The notes under the pieces are model-generated. The model searched no databases, was not told the origin of the DNA, and saw only the letters and a list, made by a program, of their open reading frames with translations. The translations under genes and the position numbers were made by a program. Of a stretch of 64,000 nucleotides of DNA, positions 11,395 through 22,052 are shown one piece after another; within the stretch, counting starts at the first letter, position 1; the number at the start of each line of letters is the position of its first letter. Where the stretch lies: NCBI GenBank assembly GCA_023105745.1, contig JALGQZ010000007.1:2153592-2217591 (forward strand). The letters run 5' to 3'. This DNA is from Austropuccinia psidii (Eukaryota > Basidiomycota > Pucciniomycetes > Pucciniales > Sphaerophragmiaceae).

Positions 11395-12316
11395 TGATGA
11401 GGTTTTGATACCAACTGGGGTAGTTTTGGCTGTTGCCAAGAGTGTAAAACTACCCTTAAGATAAAGCAATCACAGTAAAAACAGTTTTAACTGGTTTCTA
11501 CGCCTCTTACACACATTCTGACGTGTTTTGAAGGCTCTAGGCCAGGTATTGCTATAGTAATGGCTGATTTAAGGGTCTAAAATGGCTAAAACCAGCCAAA
11601 AATGTCTAAACCGGGGTTCAATGATGCCATAATTGGCTTTTCTGTTTCCAAAGTGTTTTTCACGACTGAAAAGAGTAAATTATACTTTTGGAGCAAGAAA
11701 ATTGATGGTTATAAAAGAATATCTTCTTTGCTCCACTTTTCTCTTCATGTTAGAATATTTTCCTTTTATAATTAGTTTAAACACTGTTAAACCAATCAAT
11801 AGAATATTCCAACCACCCTTTTATATAATTTTAAACGTTTTAACCATGTGAGAAACTCATTATAATCATTGTTTGTAAGTCTTATAATCATTTTTACCCC
11901 CTGAACCACCCCATAAGTGAATTAAAGCCTCTTTCATCACTGGTAGCTTTGTCACTTTGTTTCCAAATTCACTCTGGTCACTGTTGGGAATTTTTTCTCT
12001 TTAAATACCTTTTTAAAGACTTTGTTGTTTAATTGATTGCTTGCAGCTCTTTGCTCAATTAATTCCAAATGAAATTGCTCTTGAAGAAGTTTCTTTTGTA
12101 GCTTTAAATATCTCTTGTAGACTATTGTTGGTAAAACAATACAACTTTATAATATTATTGTTCTATACTTATAAGGTTAAAAACAATAAAATTGGCATGT
12201 TTCCTTTTAAAAATACTATTTCGTACTATTTTTTCAATCATATTTTACCTTATACAAATTTTGAGGACAGGAAAAGTACTTGATTTTTAAACAAAGTTTC
12301 ATATCCACACCTTACA
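11395..12316 (+). repeat. Element A1 3' LTR, right half
   Basis: It continues the LTR split at 1314: after the ATTGA duplication the sequence resumes TGATGAGG and ends ATCCACACCTTACA at 12316. It is about 10% diverged from the A2 LTR by eye. The next five bases, TTGAT, should be repeated left of the missing 5' LTR of A1. Confidence 0.88.
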
Positions 12317-12386
12317 TTGATTTTGCCAAGCTTTTGATTCCTTATTTTCCATTACCATCAAGTGAAATTCTAATTCTTTCATAGTT

Positions 12387-13085
12387 CCAGTTCAGCATAG
12401 CCCCCCAGCCAAGAATACAAGATCTCAAAGACATCAAGCTGTTCTTACAACTAAAGAAAGGGTTACTCTTGACCGCACACCATCAGTTCATTAACAGAGT
12501 TCAAATTTGGACAGAGGAGCACCAATGGAAGGAGCAGCACCCTCCAGAAGAGGAGGTGTGGATTCAAGAAGATCAAAGTCATTCTCTGGCCTGTTGGGTG
12601 GTTATCCAAGCATTTCTGAAGGGCCTAGAAGTAGATTGGGTGGAGCTGAAGATGAAGAGGGGGTGGAGTCTTAGGAAAATGAAGTAGCAGCTGCCTTGGA
12701 AGGTGCCCCTGAGGCTTCTGAAGCTGAAATTCTAGCCCATTTTAATCAACCTCTTGTCTCTAAATCTGAACCAAATTTCCTCAAAATTATGGAGCAGATG
12801 ACTCAATTCATTGGGAAACTCACTCAAGCAGTTTCTCACAGGAACAATTCTAAGACCCCTACACCAAAGACTCCATCAATGAAGGCACCTGATTCTTTTG
12901 ATGGTACTCAAGCCCATAAGCTGAGATGATTTATCCAATCTTGTCAGTTTATTTTCCATAATGATCCAGAAAATATCTTCTGTGATGGGCAGAAAATCCT
13001 TTATTCAACTTCATTTCTCACTGGTAGAGCTATAAAATGGAATGAACCCTAACTTTCAAATATTTCCAATGAAGAGCCTTCCTAC
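12387..13085 (+). pseudogene. Element B gag, part 1
   Basis: It matches B2 gag (42036-43046) from the PVQHS(P) start through LDRTPSVH, MEQMTQFIGKLTQAV and the SFDGTQAHKLR segment. Stops (for example TAA after PSVH near 12493) and frameshifts break it. Gag forms the particle shell that packages element RNA. The reading stops at CTTCCTAC (13085), where LTR C is inserted, and resumes at 15131. The true start codon is not clear in either copy. Confidence 0.75.
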
Positions 13086-15130
13086 TGTGGTATTCCATAC
13101 CTTTTTACCAGTTTCAAGAAATTTTTTGGAAATTAAAAGTTGGAAAATCAAGATCAAAATGACTAATTCAGGAAATCACCACTCAAAGGACATGATGAAA
13201 GATCACACACACTCAGGAATAACCTCAATAGTAGGGAGGAATGGAAGATTTAGCATTCAGAATTGAAATAATCAATATATTTCTACAATTAAATAAATAA
13301 TAGGGGAATCTAATCTTATGGAATTATACAACAAAACCTACATATAAGCCTTACAGAATCAACAATAGGCTTAATACATACAGAAACTCAAAATTACATA
13401 GGAAAAGTAACATTGTAACATTATATCCACTCTAAATACATCAAGAAGATTATATTACTAAGAATCACAGTAACCAAATACAGTTCATGTGACACAAGGA
13501 TCACATGACAGTATCCAATTCAACTCAATACATGGGAAAATCCACTAAAAAAAAAAGAAAACTTAAAAATTACACAACAATACAGAAGCCCAAATAAGAC
13601 TTATGCAGTCCACATGCATAAGATCTGTGCAGTACACAGCCTCAGGATCATCAAATACAACTCAATTCAATTCCAACCATCTGCATGCAAGGGGAATACA
13701 CTAAACTGTAAACCACACAGCAATTACAGTAATCAAGAATTAAAACCCAAGACATCCCCACATTACACAGCATGATCACCTGGAACTAGATAAATTTTAC
13801 AAACAAATTATACAGGGGCTTATTCACATGACACCACCTTCATCCTTAACTCACCAGAATTAATTCCTCAAGGCTATGCAAGCTGACTAAAGCAGTGCAA
13901 AAGAGAAGTCACCTGATATTTTTATCAAAATCCCCACCAAGAAAAACATCTCAACCTTCATTTTGACCAAACAAATGGAAAGAATATCTCAGTCATATGA
14001 CACCATTCTTAATTTTACACACTAGCATTAATCTCTCAAGGCTATGCAAGCTGACTAAAGCAGTGCAAAAGAGAAGTCACCTGATATTTTTATCAAAATC
14101 CCCACCAAGAAAAACATCTCAACCTTCATTTTGACCAAACAAATGGAAAGAATATCTCAGTCATATGACACCATTCTTAATTTTACACACTAGCATTAAT
14201 CTCTCAAGGCTGTGCAAGATTACTAATACAGTGTAGCAGATAGGTCATCTGACTTTTGTTACAAAAAATCTACACCAGCAAAATTACCTCAAGGGCAAGA
14301 ATAACACTTTACATGGAGAGCCCATGGGTACTTCTCACAACATAAAAGGAGGCCTCTCTCTCTCATTTTTTCTCCTCTTTCCTCATGCAAATAATTATAT
14401 ACCAAGAAGGAGAATAATTATTCATCCCTTACTAGTAGGTTAATCTAGAAATTATTATTATTATTATTATTACATTACATTAAAAGTGATTTATATATAG
14501 CTGTAGTTAACAGTAGGTCTGCCTATATTATAAATTCATCTATTAGTGAAACACTCATATTCAACAAAAATATTTATATTATACTCTTCTCACTAGAAGA
14601 AAATCTATATCACTATTATTATTATTACAAAATACATTTAACATATTATCAAAATTATTTATCAACTACAACTATTTAAAATATTAAACAATATTATTAT
14701 ATTATCACAATTACTAAATTTTCTCATATTGAACTATTATCCATTAAAACAAAATACCTTCAACAAAGAAAACAACTTAAAATCACCACTCAGTACTATT
14801 ATATCTATTATTTATCTACTAAATTATTATCTTATCATCTTGAAATCACCTACAAATTTATTTATTTAAAATTATTATTATTTTATCATTAGTCTGATTA
14901 TTGAATAGTTCTGATAGAGACTGCTGAAAAGTCTTCTCTAGTTGTAAAGCCACAATCTTAAATATTGATTTGTGAGCTCTGTAGGGAGATTGTTTAGTAT
15001 ATTCAGAGGGGCAGCTAAAACACCATTAGCACCCTTGGTTACAGGATTATTTCAGCAATTCAAGACTGTTTACCTGTGATTTCCCCCTCAAGGACTGCCT
15101 TATCCAATCCCACATAAAAGGAGTTCCACA
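13086..15130 (+). mobile_element. Solo LTR, family C (2045 bp) inserted in element B gag
   Basis: The ends are TGTGGTATTCC...GAGTTCCACA, with five-base inverted termini TGTGG/CCACA. CTAC occurs on both sides (13082-13085 and 15131-15134). Removing the insert plus one CTAC restores the gag sequence CCTTCCTACCTCCTC found uninterrupted at 42723 in B2. No coding capacity is seen. It contains a 168-bp tandem array and a TATA-like CATAAAAGG near 14341 followed by a CT-rich stretch, consistent with an LTR promoter. A second member starts at 63467. Confidence 0.85.
13867..14290 (+). repeat. Tandem array of 168-bp units inside LTR C
   Basis: 13867-14034 and 14035-14202 appear identical, each starting CTCAAGGCTATGCAAGC. 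A diverged third unit starts at 14203 (CTCAAGGCTGTGCAAGA), and a partial diverged unit precedes 13867. Tandem enhancer-like units are common in U3 regions. A role here is inferred only. Confidence 0.85.
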
Positions 15131-15433
15131 CTACCTCCTCAATAATTGGAAGTTATTTGAAACCCAATGATTCACTCTTTTTGGTGATCCCAATGAAGTC
15201 AGGAAAGCTGAAAAAGAGTTGGACAATTTGAGGATGAAGGAAAGTGGTCATTTTTTCTTGTACATTTCAGATTTCAGAAGTTTAATGTCAAAACTTGGAG
15301 ATTAGGGAGAAAGGGCTTATATTCATGTTTATAGATGAGGATTGGCATAACGATTATTAGATCAGTTGGCTTCTAACCCTGGAATGTTTTACACTCTTCA
15401 AGAACTCATGAATGTCACCTTAGAATTAGATAC
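15131..15433 (+). pseudogene. Element B gag, part 2
   Basis: It resumes the gag frame: LLNNWKLFET, FTLFGDPNE, KAEKELDNLRMKESGH, LLDQLASNPG and LELDT, with in-frame stops after FETQ and GD. It corresponds to 42731-43030 of B2. It is interrupted at GATAC (15429-15433) by a TRIM. Confidence 0.78.
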
Positions 15434-15897
15434 TGTAACATGGTGGAATGTGATCTACAACTTGCCAGTATTAACAGGTCTTTTAACTGGTTTAATAGCC
15501 TTTTCCACAAGAGTTCCCTTTGCTGAGGTCTGGCAGACAGCATTGTGACAATAAACCGGTTAACAACGTCATGGGTTCAATTCCGGTTGGAGACAAGAGG
15601 AGGTCTCAACCAAACAACCAGAAATTGCTGGGGTTTCCACTAAGTTGGCATACAAGGGTTCCGCCCCTTGGGGGTTCCTTGTAGGCTCCTGTTGTGACTA
15701 ATGTAACTCCATGAGGGTAACATGGGTAATACCATCATTTAAATGCACTTCGGGATGCATTTCTGTAAACCCAGGGGTACTGTCACATGGTAGAATGTGA
15801 TCTACAACTTTCCAGTATTAACCAGTCTTTCAGCTGGTTTAATAGCCTTTTTGGCAAGAGTTCCCTTTGCTGAGGTCTGGAAGACAGCATTGTGACA
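15434..15897 (+). mobile_element. TRIM-1: 464-bp terminal-repeat miniature retroelement with tRNA-like core
   Basis: Two 117-bp direct repeats (15434-15550 and 15781-15897; TGTMACATGG...CATTGTGACA) flank a 230-bp core. GATAC flanks both sides (15429-15433, 15898-15902), and the gag frame LDTRYHE is restored when the insert is removed. Nothing is coded. The core begins with GGTTCAATTCC (B box, 10 of 11 bases to GGTTCGANTCC), and TGGCAGA at the end of the first repeat resembles an A box. A purine-rich CCCAGGGGTAC precedes the second repeat, in the PPT position. It must use enzymes from another element. A second intact copy lies at 22402-22865. Confidence 0.85.
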
Positions 15898-16225
15898 GAT
15901 ACCAGGTACCATGAGAGCAGATTTAAAAGGGTGGCAACCAAGAAAAGAAGCCTCCTGGCCCTGAAACCAATCCCTCAAGGCCTTCTCAAGGATCATCTTT
16001 GAAAAGGCCTCACCATAAGAAGGATAAGAAGGGAAATCAATTTCAATCTTTAAAAGACAAGCCTCATTCTGCTCTCCTCCATAAGGAAAATAAATTAATT
16101 GGTTCTGGAAAGAAGAAGAGGATGAAAGAAGGCTTATTTACTTATTGTGATGAAAAATGCTTTAAGAGACCCCACAACAAGCCTGGGTCATCAAGAGGCT
16201 TCCCTAGAAAGCAGGGAAAAGCCTG
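15898..16225 (+). pseudogene. Element B gag, C-terminal part
   Basis: After the TRIM the frame continues through Lys/Arg-rich sequence (KRPHHKKDKKGN region) to the decayed zinc knuckle and the stop TGA in KKGKA/KQGKA at 16223-16225. The second B copy at 62027-62157 keeps CTYCGGKNPIKKCFKRP, a CCHC-type knuckle. Here the second half is damaged (TYCDEKCFKRP). Confidence 0.7.
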
Positions 16226-16237
16226 AGTGGGGATGAT

Positions 16238-19200
16238 GATGTGTTCAATATTTCTCACTTATTTTATTCAAGAGCACAATTGCGCCCTTGGAATACTAGT
16301 GTCAAGCAATATTTAAAATTTCTTATTTTATCTTCTGTCTCTGATATCTTTTATATTATTCTCATTTATTCTGGTGCTACAAACTCTTTTATTGCAACAA
16401 ATTTTGTTCACAAGTACTCATTGACTGTGTCAAAGATCCATGAAAATATTCCTCTTTTCATTTTGGATCCAAATGAATCCCCTGCCTTGTTTATTACTCA
16501 TTATACCAAGTGGGTAGTTGACTTGCCTTCCTTACCAAGCTTTTGATGGGACCTTTTTATCCTAGATTCACCCAAGGGAGAAGAGCTAATATTGGGCTAT
16601 CATTTCCTCTACCATTCTAATCCCATTATTCATTGCAAAAATGGATTTATCACCTATGATTCTAGTCATAAGGATTCTACTGGTATTAATTCTTCTACTA
16701 GTAATGACTTGGCCACTGCTGTCAAAAGTGCTTCTCTGGTTGGTGAAGTTAATACACCTTCCCTTCCTTCTGTCCATATCCCTTCCATCATGCGCGCTCA
16801 GTCATTAATTCTATCAAGAGATGAAGTCTTCAAATGGATAAAAGATGTTGGAGAAGAGGTTGCTATATCTTTGCTTCATCTCTTTCAAGGGGATGTGGAC
16901 CTTCCTTCTTTATCTTTTCATGACTCCCTGGAGTAGCAGTGGGAGGAGGAGGAAGATCCAGAAGAAATTAAAACTGTGTTGAAGGTATTCCCTCCTGCTT
17001 ATCACCAATATTTGGATGTTTTCTCCAAGGTGAAATTATAAAAACTTCCCCCACACCACACCTGTTACCATCATATCAAACTGGAGGGTCTTCTACCTTC
17101 AGTTGGTGTTATCTACCCATTATCAAATCAAGAGTCAGAAGCACTACAGGCCTAAATTTAAGGGAATGTAGAGAAATGCTTCATAAGACCCAGCTCCTCT
17201 TCAATAGGGGCACCTGTCCTTTTTGTTAAGAAAAAGGATGGTGGCCTTTTTTTGTGTGTTGATAACTGCAAACTCAATTCTGTCACTAGGAAGAACAGGT
17301 ATCCGTTTCCCCCTATGAACCAGCTTCTTACTGTATTCAATGGTTACACTATCTCCTCCAAGATAGATCTACGTGGTGCATATAATTTCCTGAGAATCAA
17401 AGAGGGGGATGAGCACTTAACTTCCTTTAAAACCAAATATGGTAGTTAGGAGTATTTGTTTATTCCATTTGGGCTTACCAATGCTCCTTCTTCTTTCTAA
17501 AATCTTGTAAATGATATATTTGCAGATTTCTTGGACATTTTTGTTGTATTTTATTTAGATGATATGATGATCTTTTCCATTTTTGAGGCAGAACATGTCA
17601 AAAATGTTCCCTCTGTCCTCCAAAGACTGAGGGACAATAATTTGTTTGCCAAAGCCTCAAAGTGTATACTCCATGCCTCAAGTGTGGAATACTTGGGCTA
17701 TGGTGTTTCAATTTATGACCTCACGATGGATTCTTCAAAGGTTCATCAAATCCTAAATTGGCCACAGCCAAAGAACATCAAAGCTCTTCAATCCTCTTTT
17801 TTCTTTTCCAATTTCTATTGTTGTTTCATTGAAAATTACTTTAAAAAAATCACTTCTCTCACTTCCCTCCTAAAAAAAGACCCCTTTTATCTTCAATGAG
17901 GAAGCTCTTAGTAAGACTGATGCTTCTGATTATGCCTTGGTTTCTGTATTGAGTCAGGTAAATGACTCAGGAAAGCATCCCATTGCATTTGATAGTTGCA
18001 AGGTTATTACAGAAGGGCTCAACTATGAAATTAATGACAAGGAACTCCTTGTAATAGTATGGGCTCTCAAGGACTGGAATGCTTTTCTTCTCTCTCTTTC
18101 TTCCTCTTTTGAATTTCTCACCAATCATTCCTCACTTCCATACTTCATGTCTTCCAATATTCCCACTTTCCATCAAGCCCACTGGGTGGAATTCCTATCT
18201 GAATTTTATTTCTCAATCCCTTATCTCCCTGGCTGCTTGGAAACCCTTCCAGATTCACTGTCATTTCAGGAGGACGTTTACCCAGAGAGGCGGGAGGATT
18301 TAATCAGCAATAATCCAATGAATTATCAACAAATAATCAAGAAAGATGAAATTCAAGCCTCAAAATTATTTTCAGTCAAGGTGAATTTAATTGAATCAAT
18401 TCAGAAGGAATTATGGAAAGATTCTCATTATAGAAGTATTCTTCAAGAATTGGGTAATGGTAAATCTGTCCAAGATTGTTCTCTTGATTCCTCTTCCCAA
18501 CTCCTTTCATTCAAAGACCAGGTGGTGGTCCCAAATGACCCCAAAATTCAGGGGAGACTCTCAAGCTTTTCAAGTGGAATTTCCACTGGTCTGGCATGAC
18601 TCAATTTATAAAGGATTATGTCTCATCCTGTCAACAGTTTTCCAGAAACAGGAAAACCCATCTCAAGAAGTTTGGACTCCTCAAACCTCTTCCAACTCCA
18701 AATTGTCCTTAGATTTGCATTTCAATAGACTTTATCACTCAACTGCCACTTTCCAACTCTTTTGATTCAATTCTGGTCATAGTAGACAGATTCTCAAAAA
18801 TGGCAGTTTTTATTCCAACAATGCCTTCAATAACCTCACTGGATTTGGCCCATTTATTTATCAATAATATCTTTTCAAAGCATAGCCTTTCTTCAAGAAT
18901 TTTCAGTGATAGAGTTTCACCTTTTGTTTCTTATTTTTGGGCCAATCTTTGTCAGAAGCTCAAGATTTCAAGAGATCTGTCAACTGCTTACCATCCAGAA
19001 ACTGATGGAAAGACAGAGAGGGTAAATCAGATACTATAACAGTACCTTTGGATATATTTCAGCTATCATCAAGATGATTTGAACACCTGGCTCCCTCTGG
19101 CTGAATTTTCCTACAATAATTCTGATCACTCCTCAACAAAACAATCACCATTTTTCACCACTTATGGAAGAGATCCACAATTTGACTCAGTTCACATTAC

Positions 19201-19767
19201 TCAAGATACTCCTTCTGGAAGGTTATCAAAAAAATCCAATCAGTAAATAAAGAGTGAACTTGAATTTGCCATAAACAGGCTTAAGAGGTATGCAGATAAA
19301 AGTAGAGCAAGTCCACCTGTTTTCAATCCTGGTGACATGGTATGGCTTTCTTCCAAGAACATCAAATCAACTAGACCCACCAAAAATCTGTCTGAAGGAT
19401 GGTTGGGTCCTTTTCCAATCTTTTAGAAAGTCATTACTCATGCTTACCACCTCAAGCATTCATCCACCCAGTCTTCCACATTTCCCTCCTTGAGCCAGTC
19501 AAAACATCAACAATTCCAAGTTGGCATCAAGAGCCTCCTCCTTGCATCATCATTGAAGAAGAAGAGGAATGGGAAGTCTCTCACATACTGGATTCCAAGA
19601 TCAAGAGAGGAAAATTATGGTATTTGGTGGAATGGAAAGGTTTCAGTCAAGATGCAGAAAGATCTACTTGGGAAACAACCAAAAAACTCATGAATCGTGC
19701 TGAACTTGTCAAGGACTTTCACCCTTTGTATCCTGACAAGCCGGGACCAAATTCTTCAAGAGCTTGA
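16238..19767 (+). pseudogene. Element B pol: protease, RT, RNase H, integrase, chromodomain (broken)
   Basis: Protease: GATNSFIA near 16372, but the catalytic Asp of DSGA is Tyr (IYSGA). [29 protein letters not shown] and YLDD near 17550. RNase H: a DASDYALVSVLSQ-like segment near 17915. Integrase: the HH half of the zinc finger is deleted around 18550; WSGMTQFIKDYVSSCQQ, VDRFSKMAVFIP, SDRV and DGKTERVNQ follow. Chromodomain: EEEEWEVSHILDSK...LVEWKGF...STWE at about 19556-19672, a canonical type. At least ten stops or frameshifts exist. The gene is dead, but its family is clearly a fungal chromovirus different from type A. Confidence 0.85.
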
Positions 19768-20564
19768 GTTTTATATGGTGCTTGGTGGGAAAAGTAATTA
19801 CCAAAAGAAATTCCCACTCCTGGTATGCACCTTTAAAGGTATTCTACCCTTCTTGTTGTAAGCATAACCTTGGCCACTCTGTGAGCACTTGTCAATTTTC
19901 TGGACACAGGAATCTGGCCAAGCTTTCAACACCAATTCCAATCATTATGGCCATTTTTACTTGGGCAAATGGACCATTCACTATGAATTTCACCTTCCAA
20001 GTCTTTCCATTTCCAATTCATTTCTTCAGAATTTTTTTTCATTTTTCATGGCACTGGCAGTATTGGTAAGCACAAAAGTAAGTTCCTCTCCTGGTGTGCA
20101 CTTTCCCTGAGGGGTCTACAATCTGTCAAAACATAACCTTCACCACTATGTGAGCACCTGGAATAAAATTTTGTTTTCCAGGTCCTTGGCCAATTCAAAT
20201 AAGCTTTCAACTTCCATAATCAAGATTGGAACCCTCCTCAAGAATTTCATTTCTCTTTATTTTCTTTTCTTATTTTATGTTTTCTTTGCATTTTTGTTTC
20301 TTTATACTCTTTCAATTTTTTTTCTTTCTTATAGTATTAATGCCAAAATGTTTATTTCAACTCAATGCTTCAAAAATTCCAAATACAAATGTCAAAAGAA
20401 TATGAAGTCATCCTCACATCATATGCCAACCTCTTATCAGTTATAAAATTTCTTTTCAAGATTAAATACCTCTGAATTCCCTATTTCAAATCCTTATCAA
20501 CAGCCTCTCCAATCTTCTACCTTGTTTTTGTGCTCAGGAGCTCACCATTCAAGGTGGGGGATAC
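19768..20564 (+). other. Element B 3' untranslated region with an internal duplication
   Basis: No gene. Two diverged blocks (about 19810-19945 and 20080-20230) share the order CTCCTGGTRTGCAC, AGCATAACCTT/AACATAACCTT, CACTNTGTGAGCAC and AAGCTTTCAAC. The minus-strand B copy at 39234-39960 has matching blocks (CACACCAGGAG near 39687; GTGCACAC near 39940). GGTGGGGGATAC just before the LTR is the PPT. Confidence 0.6.
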
Positions 20565-22050
20565 TGTCACAACCCTGTGTAATAACCCCCTGAATGGGTG
20601 TTTATGGCAACTCTAGCCTGACCCCAATTTATGGCCAATTGGCCATACCATCATTTTATGGCCAATTGGTCCCTTTTGGCCATATCCACTTTCACTGGCC
20701 GCTCATGGCCCCAGGCCATATCCTGTAATCATTGGCCTCCTTGGCCAATTCTTGACCTCACCAACACCCCAGGCCAATACCCTTGTTTTGGCCCTGGGGG
20801 TCCATTCTGTCTTCCACGGTCCTCTGGCCCCTCTAGCCATATCCAGGGTCTTTGGCTTACCCCTTTTGATTAGGGGGTCTATGGCCTTTTTGGCCCATTT
20901 AGGCCCCCTACAGCCTCTATGGCCTGTGGTCTGTGGGACCTTTTAGGCCCCTTTTGGCCTAAATCCAATGAGGCCAAAAGGACCCCAGAACCTCAAATTG
21001 GCCATAATCAATCATGGACCCCACTTTCAACCAATGGCCTCTGGTGGCCACCAGAAGCCACCATCTCAGTTCCAGCAATGTTTCCCCTCAGTTCGGGGGA
21101 AGACTTTTCCTTCATTCATGGACCCTGTACCAAAGGATCCAGGTGTGGTGCATATATGGTATAACAGACCATTATGCACCATTCTTTCTCAGAAATCCAA
21201 TGGTGATGTTTTCAAGACCCAATTATGCCATTTCAATTCAAGTCCCCAAATACATCCCACATTTCAAAGGAAGACTTTTCAGTCATTCAGTCTTGCAATC
21301 CCTGATGGCTACCAGAAGGACAATTGAGGACCCCAACCACCTGGACCCTCAGTAATTGGGTTGTTATTTCCTTTCAGGATTATTCAAAGGGTAATTTCAA
21401 GAGGTTATCAATCATTCAATCAGTTGTCAAGGCATCAACTACTTCAGTATTTGTTGTACAACTCAATTGGTCCATACAGGCTGTATTCAAGCAACCTGTA
21501 TGGCCTTGGCCCTTTTGGGCTAATTCATATTCCACTGTGGTAATTCAGTAACACAGTTCAATTCTCAAGACAAACAGCTCTGTATTGACCCAAAACAGTC
21601 AATACAGGTGGGTGATCAACCCTCAAGGATCATTATTTCAACTTTTCAGATATACTGGCCACCTTTCCTTCCCTGGGGATGTTCTCCTCATTTAATTAAT
21701 ATATTGGTTTCATTTTTATCCTTATTTTCTTCTTTGATTATTAGAGTAAATACTGATAATCTTAAGTCAGTCATTTTCACCTTTTTCTTCACCTGTCAGT
21801 GAATATTGGTGGTCATATCCTTTACCTTTTCCATTGTTCTTTCTGGCTGGTTGGACAGTGAATTGAGAATTCATTTGGCTGGCTCTTTGGCCTCTGTCTT
21901 CCTTCTTATTTGGAATATCTTGTATTTACTTCTTTTTCTCTCAAATAAATATACCCTTCTTTATTCCTTTATTCTTCTGGAGGCCTCCAAGTGATTTCTT
22001 TATTCCTGAGTTCTGGGGGACTCTTGTTTTCACCAAGAGCCCCTGTGACA
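20565..22050 (+). repeat. Element B 3' LTR (family B)
   Basis: 1486 bp from TGTCACAACCC to CCCTGTGACA. Inside are many GGCC-rich short repeats (20620-20960, motif TGGCC/GGCCAT), unusual for this AT-rich window. A diverged full copy in reverse is at 37721-39233 and a fragment at 43047-43618. Confidence 0.88.
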
Positions 22051-22052
22051 AT

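Larger units (their letters stand above)
12317..22050 (+). mobile_element. Element B: Ty3/Gypsy chromovirus, decayed, interior plus 3' LTR
   Basis: The order is leader, gag, protease-RT-RNase H-integrase-chromodomain, ~0.8 kb 3' untranslated region, PPT and 3' LTR (20565-22050). The 5' LTR is missing because A1 is inserted in the leader at 12316/12317; it should lie left of the window. The leader matches 41968-42030 of element B2. Two further insertions break gag: LTR C at 13086 and a TRIM at 15434. Many stop codons and frameshifts make it non-functional. Its 3' LTR ends inside the RT of element A3, so B inserted into A3. Confidence 0.88.

Noticed and set aside
13867..14290. CRISPR-like array
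   Set aside because: Units are 168 bp and contiguous without unique spacers; it is a tandem repeat in a eukaryotic LTR.
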